From JBBDIX01 sp050486225 (GTDB taxonomy: Bacteria > Actinomycetota > Nitriliruptoria > Nitriliruptorales > Nitriliruptoraceae): a stretch of DNA of 64,000 nt. The notes under the pieces were generated by a model. It did no database searches. It was not told the DNA's origin and saw nothing but the letters and a program-made list of their open reading frames with translations. This document shows positions 1-8,998 of this stretch, in pieces. Location: contig JBJHCV010000005.1 of NCBI GenBank assembly GCA_050486225.1, positions 62,001-126,000 on the forward strand. The letters run 5' to 3'. Each line of letters starts with the position of its first letter. The stretch's first letter is position 1. Made by a program: the position numbers and the translations under genes.

Positions 1-1
1 C

Positions 2-1585
2 GACGTGGCGATCGTGTTCCAGCAGGCCATGAGTGCGTGGAATCCGGTGCGAACGCTCGAGCAGCAGTTCGCCGAGACCCTTGCCGTCCATGCGCCGACC
101 CTGACCCGCCGCCAGGTCGCCGCCCGGATCGTCGAACTGTTCGAACTCGTCGACCTGCCCCCCGACGTCGCGCGTCGCCACCCGCACGAGTGCTCCGGCG
201 GCATGCGTCAGCGGGCCATGATCGCGCTCGCCCTGTCGTGTGACCCCGACGTGCTCGTCGCCGACGAGCCGACCACCGGGCTCGACGTCGTCGTCCAGCG
301 GCGCATACTCGACCAGCTTCGCCGGATCCAGGTCGAACGGGGACTGTGTGTCCTGCACGTGTCCCACGACCTCGCGGCGGTCGCCGGGGTGAGCGACCGC
401 ATCGCCGTCATGCACGGGGGTCGCATCGTCGAGCAGGGACCGACGTCGACCGTCGTCGGCAACCCGACCGACGAGCACACCCGTGCGCTCGTCGGTGCGA
501 CGCTGCCCGTGCGTGGGCCGCGACGGGACACCGGTGCATCGGTCAAGGGTCAGAGGGCGGACTCCGCTCCGACGAGGAGTGATGGGCCGCCGATCCTCCA
601 GATCGAGGGCCTGCACCGCCGGTTCCCGGCGGCGCGGACGGTCACGGGACGAGTGGCCGCGCACGTGCACGCGGTCGACGGGGTGGACCTGACGATCGCG
701 GCGGGAGAGTGCCTCGGGCTCGTCGGTGAGTCGGGCAGTGGCAAGACGACGCTCGCCCGGCTCGTCACCCGACTCCTCGAGCCCTCGTCCGGCCGCGTCC
801 TGCTCGGTCCTCGCCCCGGCGAGGACTCCGATGCCGTCGACCTGACCCGACTCGGTCGATCGTCGATGCGGCACGTGCGGCGACGCGTGCAGATGATCCT
901 GCAGGACCCGTACACGTCACTCGACCCGCGCCTCACGGTCCGGCGCCTCGTGGGCGAGCCACTGCGTGTGCAGCGCATCGGGACGGCCGCCGACCGTGAC
1001 GGGCAGATCCGCGAGGCACTCGAACGGGTGGGCCTCGAAGGCGACGACGCCATGATGGCGCGGCACCCGCACCAACTGTCGGGGGGGCAGCGCCAGCGGG
1101 TCGCGATCGCACGTTCGATCGTGGTCGAGCCGGAACTGCTGGTGGCCGACGAGCCCACGTCGATGCTCGATGCGACGGCTCGGGCGGCGATCGTCGACCT
1201 GCTCGCCGGCCTTCGTGCGCAGCTGGGCCTGTCGATGCTCGCCATCACCCACGACCTGGCGGTCGCGCGTCACCTGTGCGACCGGATCGCCGTCATGTAC
1301 CAGGGGTGCATCGTCGAGGTGGCCGACACGGAGACGCTGCTCGACCGTCCTCGGCATCCGTACACGCAGGCGCTGCTCGCGGCGGTCCCGGACCTCGACA
1401 CGCGAGGGGAACGCCCCGACGTGCCCATCCGTGGACTGGCCGGCAGGCCGGTCGACCCGCCCGCCACGTGTCGGTTCCTCGACCGTTGTCCCCGGGCAGA
1501 CGACGTGTGCGCGTCGCAGGACCATCCTGCCCTCGCGTCCCTGGCCGCCGACCACGTCGTCGCGTGTCACCACGCGACGCGGTGA
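2..1585 (+). CDS. Fused dipeptide/oligopeptide ABC transporter ATPase (DppD-DppF type), 5' end missing
   Basis: Two ABC ATPase domains lie in one chain, the arrangement of fused oligopeptide-importer ATPases that energise a two-permease importer at the inner face of the membrane. The gene enters from the left edge: the first readable residues are already the Q-loop (IVFQQAMSAWNP), so the first Walker A lies outside. Domain 1 then shows the signature CSGGMRQR and Walker B VLVADEPTTGLD. Domain 2, from about residue 197 of the visible part, is complete: Walker A GESGSGKTT, Q-loop LQDPYTSLDPR, signature LSGGQRQR, Walker B LLVADEPTSMLD. The C-terminal tail with a Cys-rich CRFLDRCPRADDVC block is typical of peptide/nickel importer ATPases. 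The permease and binding-protein genes should lie upstream, outside the window. The stop codon sits inside a 13-bp hairpin. Confidence 0.93.
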   Translation, partial: DVAIVFQQAMSAWNPVRTLEQQFAETLAVHAPTLTRRQVAARIVELFELVDLPPDVARRHPHECSGGMRQRAMIALALSCDPDVLVADEPTTGLDVVVQRRILDQLRRIQVERGLCVLHVSHDLAAVAGVSDRIAVMHGGRIVEQGPTSTVVGNPTDEHTRALVGATLPVRGPRRDTGASVKGQRADSAPTRSDGPPILQIEGLHRRFPAARTVTGRVAAHVHAVDGVDLTIAAGECLGLVGESGSGKTTLARLVTRLLEPSSGRVLLGPRPGEDSDAVDLTRLGRSSMRHVRRRVQMILQDPYTSLDPRLTVRRLVGEPLRVQRIGTAADRDGQIREALERVGLEGDDAMMARHPHQLSGGQRQRVAIARSIVVEPELLVADEPTSMLDATARAAIVDLLAGLRAQLGLSMLAITHDLAVARHLCDRIAVMYQGCIVEVADTETLLDRPRHPYTQALLAAVPDLDTRGERPDVPIRGLAGRPVDPPATCRFLDRCPRADDVCASQDHPALASLAADHVVACHHATR

Positions 1586-1620
1586 TGCCCCGGCCGCGCG
1601 GGGCGGACCGGGGCATCACC
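1581..1620. terminator. Bidirectional terminator hairpin between convergent genes
   Basis: A perfect 13-bp inverted repeat (GGTGATGCCCCGG at 1581-1593, its complement at 1608-1620) has a 14-nt loop that can fold further. It overlaps the stop codon of the ABC ATPase and lies 18 nt from the stop of the convergent gene. No U-tract follows, which is usual for GC-rich actinobacteria. Confidence 0.75.
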
Positions 1621-1637
1621 GGGTGGCGCGGTGGCCT

Positions 1638-2366
1638 TCAGACCGTGGCGGTCGGTGCCGCGCCACTCGTGGCCTTCTCCCGTTCCTCGGCCGGCGGCAG
1701 GTCCGAGGCGCGAGTCGTGTCGTCGTGGTCACCCGCCTCGAGTGCGACGGGCGGGGGAGGCTGCATCGCGTCCACGACCGCAGCCTCCGGGGGAGCGGTC
1801 GTCTCCTGCGGGTCGGCCATCAGCCGGTCGAACACGGAACGTGCGTGCACGACGATGGTCCGGTGGTGTTCGGTCGTCGCCCACTCGCGGGCTTCGCTGC
1901 GGGCGCGTCGCAGGCTCGCGACGAGTTCCGGATGGTCGACGCTGAGGTCGTCAAGGCATGCCTCGGTGCTGTCGCTCGTGTAGCCGCGCTCCACGGCGAG
2001 TTCGTGCACGAGTTCGACGGCCGCCTGCGCCGTGAACGCGGGTACGTCGACGAACCCTGCCTGCAGACGGTCCCACCGATCCTGCAGACGGGTGCGGTCC
2101 TCGGCGCTCAGCAGCCGCAGTTCGTAGCCCTCACGGCGCTGGACGCGGTTGGTGAGGCTCACGACTGCCTGGCGCAGCGAGCTCTTCTCGTCCACCACGC
2201 GCCCGTACTCGGCACCGAAGCGTTCGGCGACCCCGGCCGCCCGCACGCGACGGCGTCCCGTGGCGACGAACACCAGCAGCACCGCGACGGTGGTCGCGAC
2301 GAGCAGCGCCACGATCTCTGCGGCGGATGCGTTCTCGATCATCGTGGAGAGGGTCGAACCGTCCAT
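1638..2366 (-). CDS. Membrane-anchored protein of unknown function
   Basis: This is a 242-aa protein with one N-terminal hydrophobic segment (about residues 13-36, ending in a positive GRRRVRA stop-transfer). A largely helical, charged cytoplasmic region and an acidic, proline-rich tail follow. I recognise no family. The frame is open further upstream, but that part reads as Arg/Pro-rich out-of-frame sequence. ATG at 2366 is chosen because a strong SD, GGAGGTGA, lies 4 nt before it. It runs convergent to the ABC ATPase and divergent from the secreted protein at 2606. The topology suggests a small membrane-tethered scaffold or sensor, but nothing in the sequence fixes a role. Confidence 0.7.
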   Translation of the reverse strand: MDGSTLSTMIENASAAEIVALLVATTVAVLLVFVATGRRRVRAAGVAERFGAEYGRVVDEKSSLRQAVVSLTNRVQRREGYELRLLSAEDRTRLQDRWDRLQAGFVDVPAFTAQAAVELVHELAVERGYTSDSTEACLDDLSVDHPELVASLRRARSEAREWATTEHHRTIVVHARSVFDRLMADPQETTAPPEAAVVDAMQPPPPVALEAGDHDDTTRASDLPPAEEREKATSGAAPTATV

Positions 2367-2605
2367 GTCGTCACCTCCGACTGTTCCCGGGCAGCGCCCG
2401 GGTGGACTGTTGGTCGACTCGACCCTACGCAGGTCGCCGGGCCCCCTGGTCTGTCCGAACGGCCGTCCACGACCAGTGCACCGACGGGCGGGGCCCGAAG
2501 GTCCCCGGTCCGGTCGACCGGGGCGGGTCCCGATGTGTGTGGTGTGCTCGCCGGGTTCGACCGACGGTCGGACGTTTCCCACAACCGACACAGGAAGGCA
2601 ACAGG

Positions 2606-3160
2606 GTGAGACGACTCATCGCGACACTCAGTGCAGCGCTCATGGGGGTGGGACTCCTCGCGGTTCCCGCGTTGGCACACGAATTTCCCTCCACGAACGA
2701 GGCCAACCGCGACGGAGGGTTCCCCCACGTCAACCTCGTGTCCGAGACGGAGACGTCGGTGACACTGGAGTTCGTGAACGACACGAACTCGCTGGCGTTC
2801 TTCGAGTACCGAGTGGACGGGATCGAGCCGGACGAGGCCGATCCGCACCCCGTGATCGAGGGTGACGTGATCCACGACGGGGTGTCGGTCGACGGTCGCG
2901 GGATCGACGAGCCGGTCGTGGTGCAGCAGACGTTCGAGGTGGAGTCTCACCTCGACGTGCGCCTCGCGCTCGGTGGTGAGCGTGACTGGGACTTCGACTG
3001 GGTGAGGTTCGAGGTCGAGGATCCGGTCATGGACGAGGGCCCGTCGGAGGACCGTCGGCCCGCATTCGTCCAGGCGTGTGACGACCTCGACGGAACGGAG
3101 TACCGCAACCGCGGTCAGTGCGTGAGCAGCGCGCGCGCCAACCCGAACGCCGGACGGTGA
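2606..3160 (+). CDS. Secreted protein of unknown function
   Basis: The product has 184 aa and starts with GTG at 2606, preceded by GGAAGG. The N-terminus is a classical Sec signal peptide (MRRL, hydrophobic core, cleavage after VPALA), so the mature protein is exported. The mature part is acidic, with alternating hydrophobic residues that suggest a small beta-sandwich. It has one Cys pair near the C-terminus (QACDDLDGTE and GQCVSS), which could form a disulphide. I recognise no family. The C-terminal region around ACDDLDGTEYRNRGQCVS resembles tails found in many actinobacterial secreted proteins, but this is only an impression. The gene ends just before a strong hairpin shared with the convergent membrane-protein gene. 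Confidence 0.75.
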   Translation: MRRLIATLSAALMGVGLLAVPALAHEFPSTNEANRDGGFPHVNLVSETETSVTLEFVNDTNSLAFFEYRVDGIEPDEADPHPVIEGDVIHDGVSVDGRGIDEPVVVQQTFEVESHLDVRLALGGERDWDFDWVRFEVEDPVMDEGPSEDRRPAFVQACDDLDGTEYRNRGQCVSSARANPNAGR

Positions 3161-3177
3161 TCACCTGACGGCACCCC

Positions 3178-3220
3178 GAGGCCCGGGCCGGTCACCAACG
3201 GTGTGATCGGCCCGGGCCTC
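3178..3220. terminator. Strong bidirectional terminator hairpin
   Basis: A perfect 13-bp stem (GAGGCCCGGGCCG at 3178-3190, complement at 3208-3220) encloses a 17-nt loop that itself contains CACC/GGTG. It lies between the convergent genes ending at 3160 and 3230, so it can terminate both. Confidence 0.8.
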
Positions 3221-3229
3221 GTCGTGTGG

Positions 3230-4078
3230 TCAGGCGGCGGTCGGAGCCGGAGCGGACGTGTCGACCGCCGCTCGGGCCTCACGTTCCACGGCGACGACGA
3301 ATGCCACGCCCCACAGCAGGGCGAGCACGGCCCACAGCGTGCTGAGCGACGAGGCACCCGACACGACCAGGCTCCCGAGCCCGTGGGCGATCACCAGCAC
3401 GCCGGCGAACAGGCCGGGCAGGCGCCACCCGGACACCTTCAGGGTCGACACGACGGCCATCAGCAGGGTGACGATCGGATAGATGCCCATGAACGTCCAG
3501 TGCCCGAACTCGTAGTGCTCGTCACCGGGTCCACTGGCGGCATTGATGGCGAAGCTGTCCGCGGCGAACACGATCAGGGGGATGGCGGCGACCACGACCA
3601 GGATCGCCAGCACGGTGCTGGGACGGCCGACTCGCTGGAACTTCGCCTTCCAGGGTGACGGGTGCACCGCGAACGCGATCACGGCGAACACGAGCACGCC
3701 GATCAGGATCGGCACGACCTCAGGAGGCAGGTCTGCGACGACGAGGGCGATGACCAGGGTCACACCCCCGAGGATCAGATAGGTCCAGGCGGCACCGATG
3801 CGCTGCTGGGGTCGGGACGCCTGCACGGCGACCGCGCCGATGATTCCCCAGTGGATCAACGCGACGATCAGCATGTGGATGTTGTGACTCGGGTGGTTGC
3901 CGACCTCTCCCCAGCCTCCCCAGACGGTCAGGGGCACGAGCAGGTACCAGGGTCGCGTCTGCAGGATGTCCATGAGCAGCAGGGCGAGGAAGATGACGGC
4001 GACGATCCAGAACACGATCAGTCGGCGGCGGCTGGGGGTTGGCAGGGTGTCGTCGACGACACGGGCAGGCAGGGTCAT
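3230..4078 (-). CDS. Polytopic membrane protein of unknown function
   Basis: The product is 282 aa with about eight predicted transmembrane helices, beginning RRRLIVFWIVAVIFLALLL, and short polar loops. A His/Asn-rich patch, VGNHPSHNIHMLIVALIHW, near residues 60-80 lies at or in the membrane and could bind metal or haem, but I cannot assign a family. ATG at 4078 has GGGAG 7 nt upstream. The gene stands alone, convergent with the secreted protein, and ends at a strong hairpin. Transport or redox roles are both possible; no catalytic motif is visible. Confidence 0.75.
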   Translation of the reverse strand: MTLPARVVDDTLPTPSRRRLIVFWIVAVIFLALLLMDILQTRPWYLLVPLTVWGGWGEVGNHPSHNIHMLIVALIHWGIIGAVAVQASRPQQRIGAAWTYLILGGVTLVIALVVADLPPEVVPILIGVLVFAVIAFAVHPSPWKAKFQRVGRPSTVLAILVVVAAIPLIVFAADSFAINAASGPGDEHYEFGHWTFMGIYPIVTLLMAVVSTLKVSGWRLPGLFAGVLVIAHGLGSLVVSGASSLSTLWAVLALLWGVAFVVAVEREARAAVDTSAPAPTAA

Positions 4079-4279
4079 GAGGGTTCTCCCGTGAGGGGCG
4101 TCGACGGTTCCCCCCGTCGGCGCAGATGATGGTCGATCACACTGAGGCGCCCGTTCCCTGACTGTCAGGGAACCACATGTGGTGAGACGTCCCGAGAAGG
4201 ACTCTAGGTCCGAGGGGGTGGTGAGGCAACGACCCGTTGCGGTGCCGATGCCTGCCGGGAACTGGTCGTCAACTGGCCG

Positions 4280-5395
4280 TCAGGAGGAGTCCTCACGGGC
4301 AGGGTCCTGCGCTGAGTCGGCGCCCTGGGGGTCCTCCATGGCCGCCAGTGCGACGACGCGGTCGCGCCCCTCGTGCTTCGCCGTGTACAGGGCGAGGTCT
4401 GCGCGACGCATCAGGGTGCGCGGGTCGTCGTCCGGCGCGAACGTCGTCACGCCCAGGCTGACCGTCACCGGACCCGACGGCAGGTCGTGGCGGGCGATCT
4501 CGGTGCGGCAGCGCTCGGCGAGCCTCCTGGCCTCGGCGAGGCCCGTGTCGGGCGCGAGCAGCAGGAACTCCTCACCGCCCCACCGCCCGAGCACGTCGAC
4601 CTCGCGAACCGACGTGGACAGTCGCGCGACGACGTCGACGAGGACGCGATCGCCGACGTCGTGCCCGAAGGCGTCGTTGACGCCCTTGAAGTGGTCCAGG
4701 TCGGCGAGGACCACGGAGAACGGGCGGCCGTGGCGTCGAGCACGGGCGATGAGCAGGTTCAGTTGGTCATCGAGTCGCCGACGGTTTGCGACGCCGGTGA
4801 GCGGATCGGTGAAGGCCTGCTCGGCGTACAGGTCGGCGCGTGCTCGTTCCTGCACGAGCCGTTCCAGTCGCGACGCGAGCACCCACAGCAGGGTGATCAG
4901 GATGGCGAAGATCGCCGGCAACCCGAGCGCCATCAGGAACGACGGGTCACTGGTCCCCGCAGCAAGTGCGGCGAGCAGTGCATCGCCGCTGACGAGGAGG
5001 AACGCGCCGAGGATGAGGATGCTCACGTGCACCCCGCGTCTGGTTCCGAACACCAGGAAGGCGAGCGGGAAGGTCACGGTCAGCCACGTGGCCTCGCTCA
5101 TGAGGTCGGTGGTCTCACCCGGTTCGGGGAGCATCCCGACACGCCACAGCAGCAGGCGGACGAACAGCACGGCGACGGGAACGGCGAACATGGCCGGGCC
5201 GACCACCGACAGTGCCACGGTGCGGGTCACGACCCCGACGAGCAGCAGCGCGAGCGCGGTGGCGATCAGGGGCAGGGCGATGCGCAGGAACTGCGTCTCC
5301 ATGCCCGCCAGCGCCCACACGCCGGAGACGAAGACCAGCGGCACGACGAGCGTCACCACGTACGCGAGTCGAAGGCCGTCGTCTTCGGTGTGCAC
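4280..5395 (-). CDS. Membrane diguanylate cyclase (GGDEF)
   Basis: The 371-aa protein makes cyclic di-GMP from two GTP. The N-terminal half has six or so transmembrane helices (residues 10-172), an unclassified membrane sensor. A short coiled linker (RLERLVQERARADL) leads into a GGDEF domain from about residue 193. Catalytic features are intact: DPLTGVANRR, the metal-binding ADLDHFKGVND, and GGEEF at 273-277. The inhibitory I-site RxxD is present as REVD at 264-267, exactly five residues before GGEEF, so product feedback inhibition is expected. The start is GTG at 5395 with an AGGTGA SD. The gene is monocistronic and lies near the HD-GYP regulator at 5960-7498. Confidence 0.92.
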   Translation of the reverse strand: MHTEDDGLRLAYVVTLVVPLVFVSGVWALAGMETQFLRIALPLIATALALLLVGVVTRTVALSVVGPAMFAVPVAVLFVRLLLWRVGMLPEPGETTDLMSEATWLTVTFPLAFLVFGTRRGVHVSILILGAFLLVSGDALLAALAAGTSDPSFLMALGLPAIFAILITLLWVLASRLERLVQERARADLYAEQAFTDPLTGVANRRRLDDQLNLLIARARRHGRPFSVVLADLDHFKGVNDAFGHDVGDRVLVDVVARLSTSVREVDVLGRWGGEEFLLLAPDTGLAEARRLAERCRTEIARHDLPSGPVTVSLGVTTFAPDDDPRTLMRRADLALYTAKHEGRDRVVALAAMEDPQGADSAQDPAREDSS

Positions 5396-5515
5396 GGGTC
5401 ACCTCGAGGCGAACGCCGGGTCCGACGGTGCACCTCTTCGCGGACCTGGGGTCGTTGGGGCTGGCCCGGGAGTCCGAGGGCCGATCCTCACCCTACGTCG
5501 CGCACGGTGAGGATG

Positions 5516-5908
5516 TCACGGGTCGAGGTCTCCTGGGTCGTCCGGGACGTCGACGGCGTACTCGCGCAGGACATCGAGGGGAACGAGGTCGAGCACGCGT
5601 TCGCTGGTCGCCGCAAGGACGACGGGGGCGGCGAGGCCGTCGCGGTGGGCACGCAGCCAGTTGGGGGCGGTCACGCACCAGCGGTCCCCGGGTGACAGAC
5701 CGGGGAAGTGGAACTCGGGCCTCGGCGTGGCGAGGTCGTTGCCGATCGACTGCTGGTGGGACAGGAACTCGGACGTGACCACGGCGCAGATGGTGTGGCT
5801 GCCTCGGTCGTCGGGCCCGGTGCGACACGACCCGTCCCGAAACCAGCCGGTCAGGGGATCGAGGCTGCAGACCTCGAGTTCTCCACCCAGCACGTTGCGT
5901 TCCGTCAT
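5516..5908 (-). CDS. DUF2237 family protein
   Basis: This 130-aa protein carries the diagnostic DUF2237 sequence: NVLGGELEVCSLDPLTGWFR near the N-terminus, DGSCRTGPDDRGSHTICAV, then GNDLATPRPEFHFPGL and PGDRWCV. Length and motif order match the family, whose biochemical role is unknown. The conserved Cys residues and GSHT/RPEF motifs suggest a ligand- or metal-binding fold, but no function should be assigned. The start at 5908 has no SD. Instead TACGAT lies 7 nt upstream, which fits a leaderless transcript. It lies 51 nt upstream of the HD-GYP gene's stop on the same strand and is probably transcribed separately from it. Confidence 0.9.
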   Translation of the reverse strand: MTERNVLGGELEVCSLDPLTGWFRDGSCRTGPDDRGSHTICAVVTSEFLSHQQSIGNDLATPRPEFHFPGLSPGDRWCVTAPNWLRAHRDGLAAPVVLAATSERVLDLVPLDVLREYAVDVPDDPGDLDP

Positions 5909-5915
5909 GATTGCG

Positions 5916-5921
5916 ATCGTA
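5916..5921 (-). promoter_or_regulatory. Putative -10 box of DUF2237 gene (leaderless)
   Basis: TACGAT on the minus strand ends 7 nt before ATG 5908 with no SD between. No -35 is recognised. Confidence 0.4.
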
Positions 5922-5959
5922 GTCGGCCCCTCGGGTCGGGCGCCGCGGCCACGACGCCG

Positions 5960-7498
5960 TCAACGCACCAGACCGTGCTCCATCGCGAACAGCGCCGCGG
6001 CCGCCCTGGTCGACGCGCCGATCTTGGCGTAGATGTGCTGCACGTGGTGTTCCGCGGTCCGGCGCGAGATCACGAGCCGCTCGGCGACCTCGCGGTTCGT
6101 CGCGCCCGTCGCGACCAGGCGCAGCACGTCGACCTCACGGTCCGACAGGCCGTTGGGCCAGGAACCACGCCGCGTGCGGGACTCCTGCCCTGCCGCGGCC
6201 AGGACGGCTCGGGTGCAGTCGTTGTCCAGCGTTCCTGCCGTGGCTGCGTCCTCGAGGTGGCGGGCGGCCTCGTCGGCGGACCGAGCGGGACGGTGCGGCC
6301 GATCCTGGGTCATCGCCTGGAACGCATCGGCGGCGCCCAGCAGCCTGGCCTCGACGGGAATCGCGGACCCGGAGGCCCCGTGGTGATAGCCGGAGCCGTC
6401 CAGGCGTTCGTGATGCATGCCCGCGATGGTCGCGAGTCCGGCCAGAGCGGACGACCGGCGGAGGATGCGCTCGGTGTGGTAAGGGTGGAGGCGCACCTGC
6501 TCCCACTCCGTCGACGTCAGCCGGCGTGGTCGCTGCCACACCGAGCTGGAGACGGCGACACGGCCGAGGTCGTGCAGGAGTCCCGCACGACGCAGCACGG
6601 TGACGTGGTCCGCCCCGAGACCCAGTGCCTCGCCGGCGGCGGCCGCCAGCTCCGCGACACCTGTCGAGTGACCCAGGGTGTGGGGTGACTTCAGGTCGGT
6701 CATGTCGGCGAACACCCCGGCGATGTCGTCGAGCTGCGATGCCGGTACACGTCGCACCGGTCGGGGCTCCGCCTCCAGGATCTCCTGCCACACGTCGACG
6801 TCGTCCATGCCTCGCAGCAGGCCGGGGCCGACGCGGACGAACGTGTCCGCGATCTCCGGGTCGAACCAGTGCCCGGCGCGCTCCCTGACGATCGCCACGG
6901 CAGCGTCCGTGCCACCCAGACGGTCGAAGAGCACGGCCTGGGTGGCGAGCAGGGCGAAGCGCGCGGGCAGGGCGATCTCCTCACCGGCGAGTCCGAATGC
7001 GCCGCTGCTCCCGTCCCATGACTCCGTGCTGTCACGCAGTGAGGCCTGGACCTGCGCGCCGAGGTGGAGCCGTTCGGCCATGCGTGAGCCGACCTCGCAC
7101 GTCGACCGCATGACCGTCGCTCCGGCCGCGCTTCCGGCGGCCAGGGTCCTCACGAGGTGCTGGGGCCGTCGCAGACCGGTACCTCGGCCAACCAGCCCCA
7201 TCAGACGCATGGATCCGCGCAGTGTCGTGTCGTCGGTGCCCTCGGCGGTTGACAACACGCTGACGTCGTCTCCGAACAGGTACGTGAGTTCGTGCGACGA
7301 CGCGGTGCACCCGAGGTGCAGGAGCATCGAGGTGTAGTGAACGTCGCGGACCTGGGGCTCCGTCAGGTTCGACGCGCGGGCGAGCGCGGTCGCCAGCAGG
7401 CACGACCGGATCGCCTTCTCCGGCTCGTGACCCATGCCGAGGTCCGTGGCGACCGACAGGGCGGCAAGCAGTTCCGCCAGCCTCAGGTCGTCGTCCAC
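5960..7498 (-). CDS. HD-GYP-like phosphohydrolase domain fused to LuxR-type DNA-binding domain
   Basis: The product has 512 aa from the chosen GTG at 7498, which keeps it clear of the divergent MFS gene and has an AGGCGGGA upstream. The N-terminal half (1-240) looks like a decayed HD fold with HLGCTASSHE. Residues 270-425 form an HD-GYP-type domain with the metal ligands intact: H of SPHTLGH, LLHDLGR at 307-313, RLHPYH, MHHERLDGSGYHHG around 361-374 and ADAFQAMTQDRPHR. The final Pro of GYP is His, and HD-G-K is HD-G-R. The C-terminus (450-510) is a LuxR helix-turn-helix (LSDREVDVLRLVATGATNREVA). The likely role is a transcription factor controlled by, or degrading, a cyclic dinucleotide. Activity is uncertain because of the GYH variant. 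Confidence 0.88.
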   Translation of the reverse strand: MDDDLRLAELLAALSVATDLGMGHEPEKAIRSCLLATALARASNLTEPQVRDVHYTSMLLHLGCTASSHELTYLFGDDVSVLSTAEGTDDTTLRGSMRLMGLVGRGTGLRRPQHLVRTLAAGSAAGATVMRSTCEVGSRMAERLHLGAQVQASLRDSTESWDGSSGAFGLAGEEIALPARFALLATQAVLFDRLGGTDAAVAIVRERAGHWFDPEIADTFVRVGPGLLRGMDDVDVWQEILEAEPRPVRRVPASQLDDIAGVFADMTDLKSPHTLGHSTGVAELAAAAGEALGLGADHVTVLRRAGLLHDLGRVAVSSSVWQRPRRLTSTEWEQVRLHPYHTERILRRSSALAGLATIAGMHHERLDGSGYHHGASGSAIPVEARLLGAADAFQAMTQDRPHRPARSADEAARHLEDAATAGTLDNDCTRAVLAAAGQESRTRRGSWPNGLSDREVDVLRLVATGATNREVAERLVISRRTAEHHVQHIYAKIGASTRAAAALFAMEHGLVR

Positions 7499-7622
7499 CG
7501 TGGTCCCGCCTCGGGTGCCGCCGGCCAACCATGCCACGGCGGACCGAGGATGGGTAGCCCTACCGATGTCGCCCGAAGGGCTGCGGGCGCAGGATCGGAC
7601 GGTCCGCACCCCAGGAGTCGTC

Positions 7623-8894
7623 ATGTTCGTCGGATTCCGCACCGGCAGGGCCGTTCGTGGGTCGCGGCCAAGCCTCTTCACGCCCGCCTTCACGACCCTG
7701 ACCTTCGCGTCGCTGGCCTACTTCACCTCCGTCGGGATGCTCATCCCGGCCCTGCCCCGATTCGTCGAGGGGCCACTCGGGGGAAGCGACGTTGCCGTCG
7801 GGGTCGCCTTCGGAGCGTTCAGCGTCACGGCGGTGCTCGTGCGACCCGCCGCGGGGGCGTTCGGCGATCGCCGTGGCCGTCGACCCCTCATGCTCGCGGG
7901 AGCGGCGCTGTTCGGGGTGTCGGTGCTGGCGTACGGGATCGCACACACCCCGACGGTTCTGGTCGGACTTCGCCTGCTCGGTGGCGCCGGTGAGGCGATG
8001 TTCTTCGTCGGGATGGCGACCACGTTCACCGACCTGGCACCGCCCCATCGTCGCGGGGAGGCGATGAGCCTCGCCTCCCTCGCGCTGTACCTGGGGATCG
8101 GTGGGGGCCCGGTCATCGCGGAACTGGTCGAGCGGACGGCCGGCCTCACCGCGGTGTGGCTCCTCGCTGCGGCGGGATCCCTGGTCGCGGTGATTCTCAC
8201 GACCCGGGTGCCCGAGACCCGGCCAGAGGCGCTCGATCGGCCGGCTGGTGTGGCGTTGCGGGGCGCGCGCCGCTTCGTGCACCCGGCTGGCCTCGTCCCC
8301 GGCGGGGTGCTCTTCGCGAGCATCGTCGGCATGGCGGGATTCGTGGCCTTCGTCCCCCTCCACGTCCTCGACATCGGCATGGAGGGTTCGAGCCTCGTGC
8401 TGGCTGTGTTCGCCGGGGTGGTCGTGCTGGTACGCAGCGCCGGGGCACGGCTGCCCGACGTGCTCGGTCCGGGACGGGCGATACGCGTGGCGCTGGTGCT
8501 GTCGACGGTGGGTCTGGGCACGATTGGCTTCATGCCCACACCTGCGGGACTGATCGCGGGCGCCGTCGTGCTCGCGATCGGCATCGCGCTGCTGACACCG
8601 TCGGTGTTCGCGCTGGCCGTCGCGAACGTGTCCCCCGGCGAACGGGGGCAGGTCATGGCGACCACGTCGGCGTTCATCGACATCGCCTTCGGAGCGGGAC
8701 CGGTCACGATGGGCGTCGTCGCCGTGTCCATGGGCCGACCCGCGGTGTTCCTCGCCGGATCCTTCATGGCTGCCGCAGGGATGCTGCTCGCGGTGGCGAC
8801 GCGCCTCGGTCATCCTCGTTCCCTGGGCCGTGCGCCGGGCGACCTGCACCGCATGGCCCCTTCGCCGGTCCGTCCGGCCGATCGTGACCCGTGA
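7623..8894 (+). CDS. MFS transporter
   Basis: This 423-aa protein has 12 hydrophobic segments and typical major facilitator features: the loop 2-3 motif GDRRGRRPLM, a long cytoplasmic loop after helix 6, and a C-terminal cytoplasmic tail. It is probably a drug or metabolite exporter of the 12-helix class; the substrate cannot be read. The start is ATG at 7623, with GTG three bases upstream as an alternative. It is divergent from the HD-GYP/LuxR regulator, with a 124-nt shared intergenic region, so that regulator is a reasonable candidate for controlling it. Confidence 0.9.
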   Translation: MFVGFRTGRAVRGSRPSLFTPAFTTLTFASLAYFTSVGMLIPALPRFVEGPLGGSDVAVGVAFGAFSVTAVLVRPAAGAFGDRRGRRPLMLAGAALFGVSVLAYGIAHTPTVLVGLRLLGGAGEAMFFVGMATTFTDLAPPHRRGEAMSLASLALYLGIGGGPVIAELVERTAGLTAVWLLAAAGSLVAVILTTRVPETRPEALDRPAGVALRGARRFVHPAGLVPGGVLFASIVGMAGFVAFVPLHVLDIGMEGSSLVLAVFAGVVVLVRSAGARLPDVLGPGRAIRVALVLSTVGLGTIGFMPTPAGLIAGAVVLAIGIALLTPSVFALAVANVSPGERGQVMATTSAFIDIAFGAGPVTMGVVAVSMGRPAVFLAGSFMAAAGMLLAVATRLGHPRSLGRAPGDLHRMAPSPVRPADRDP

Positions 8895-8998
8895 AGAGGC
8901 GGGTGCGGATGCGCCCTGTACCAATGGTCCCCTCGAGCCCGGTGCCTGTCCACGTCGGATGCTTCACTCGGTGAGGTCCCCGACGAGGTCGATGCCTC

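Noticed and set aside
1170..2609. 479-codon plus-strand frame
   Set aside because: Crosses two real genes in wrong frames and is dominated by Arg/Ser/Thr/Cys.
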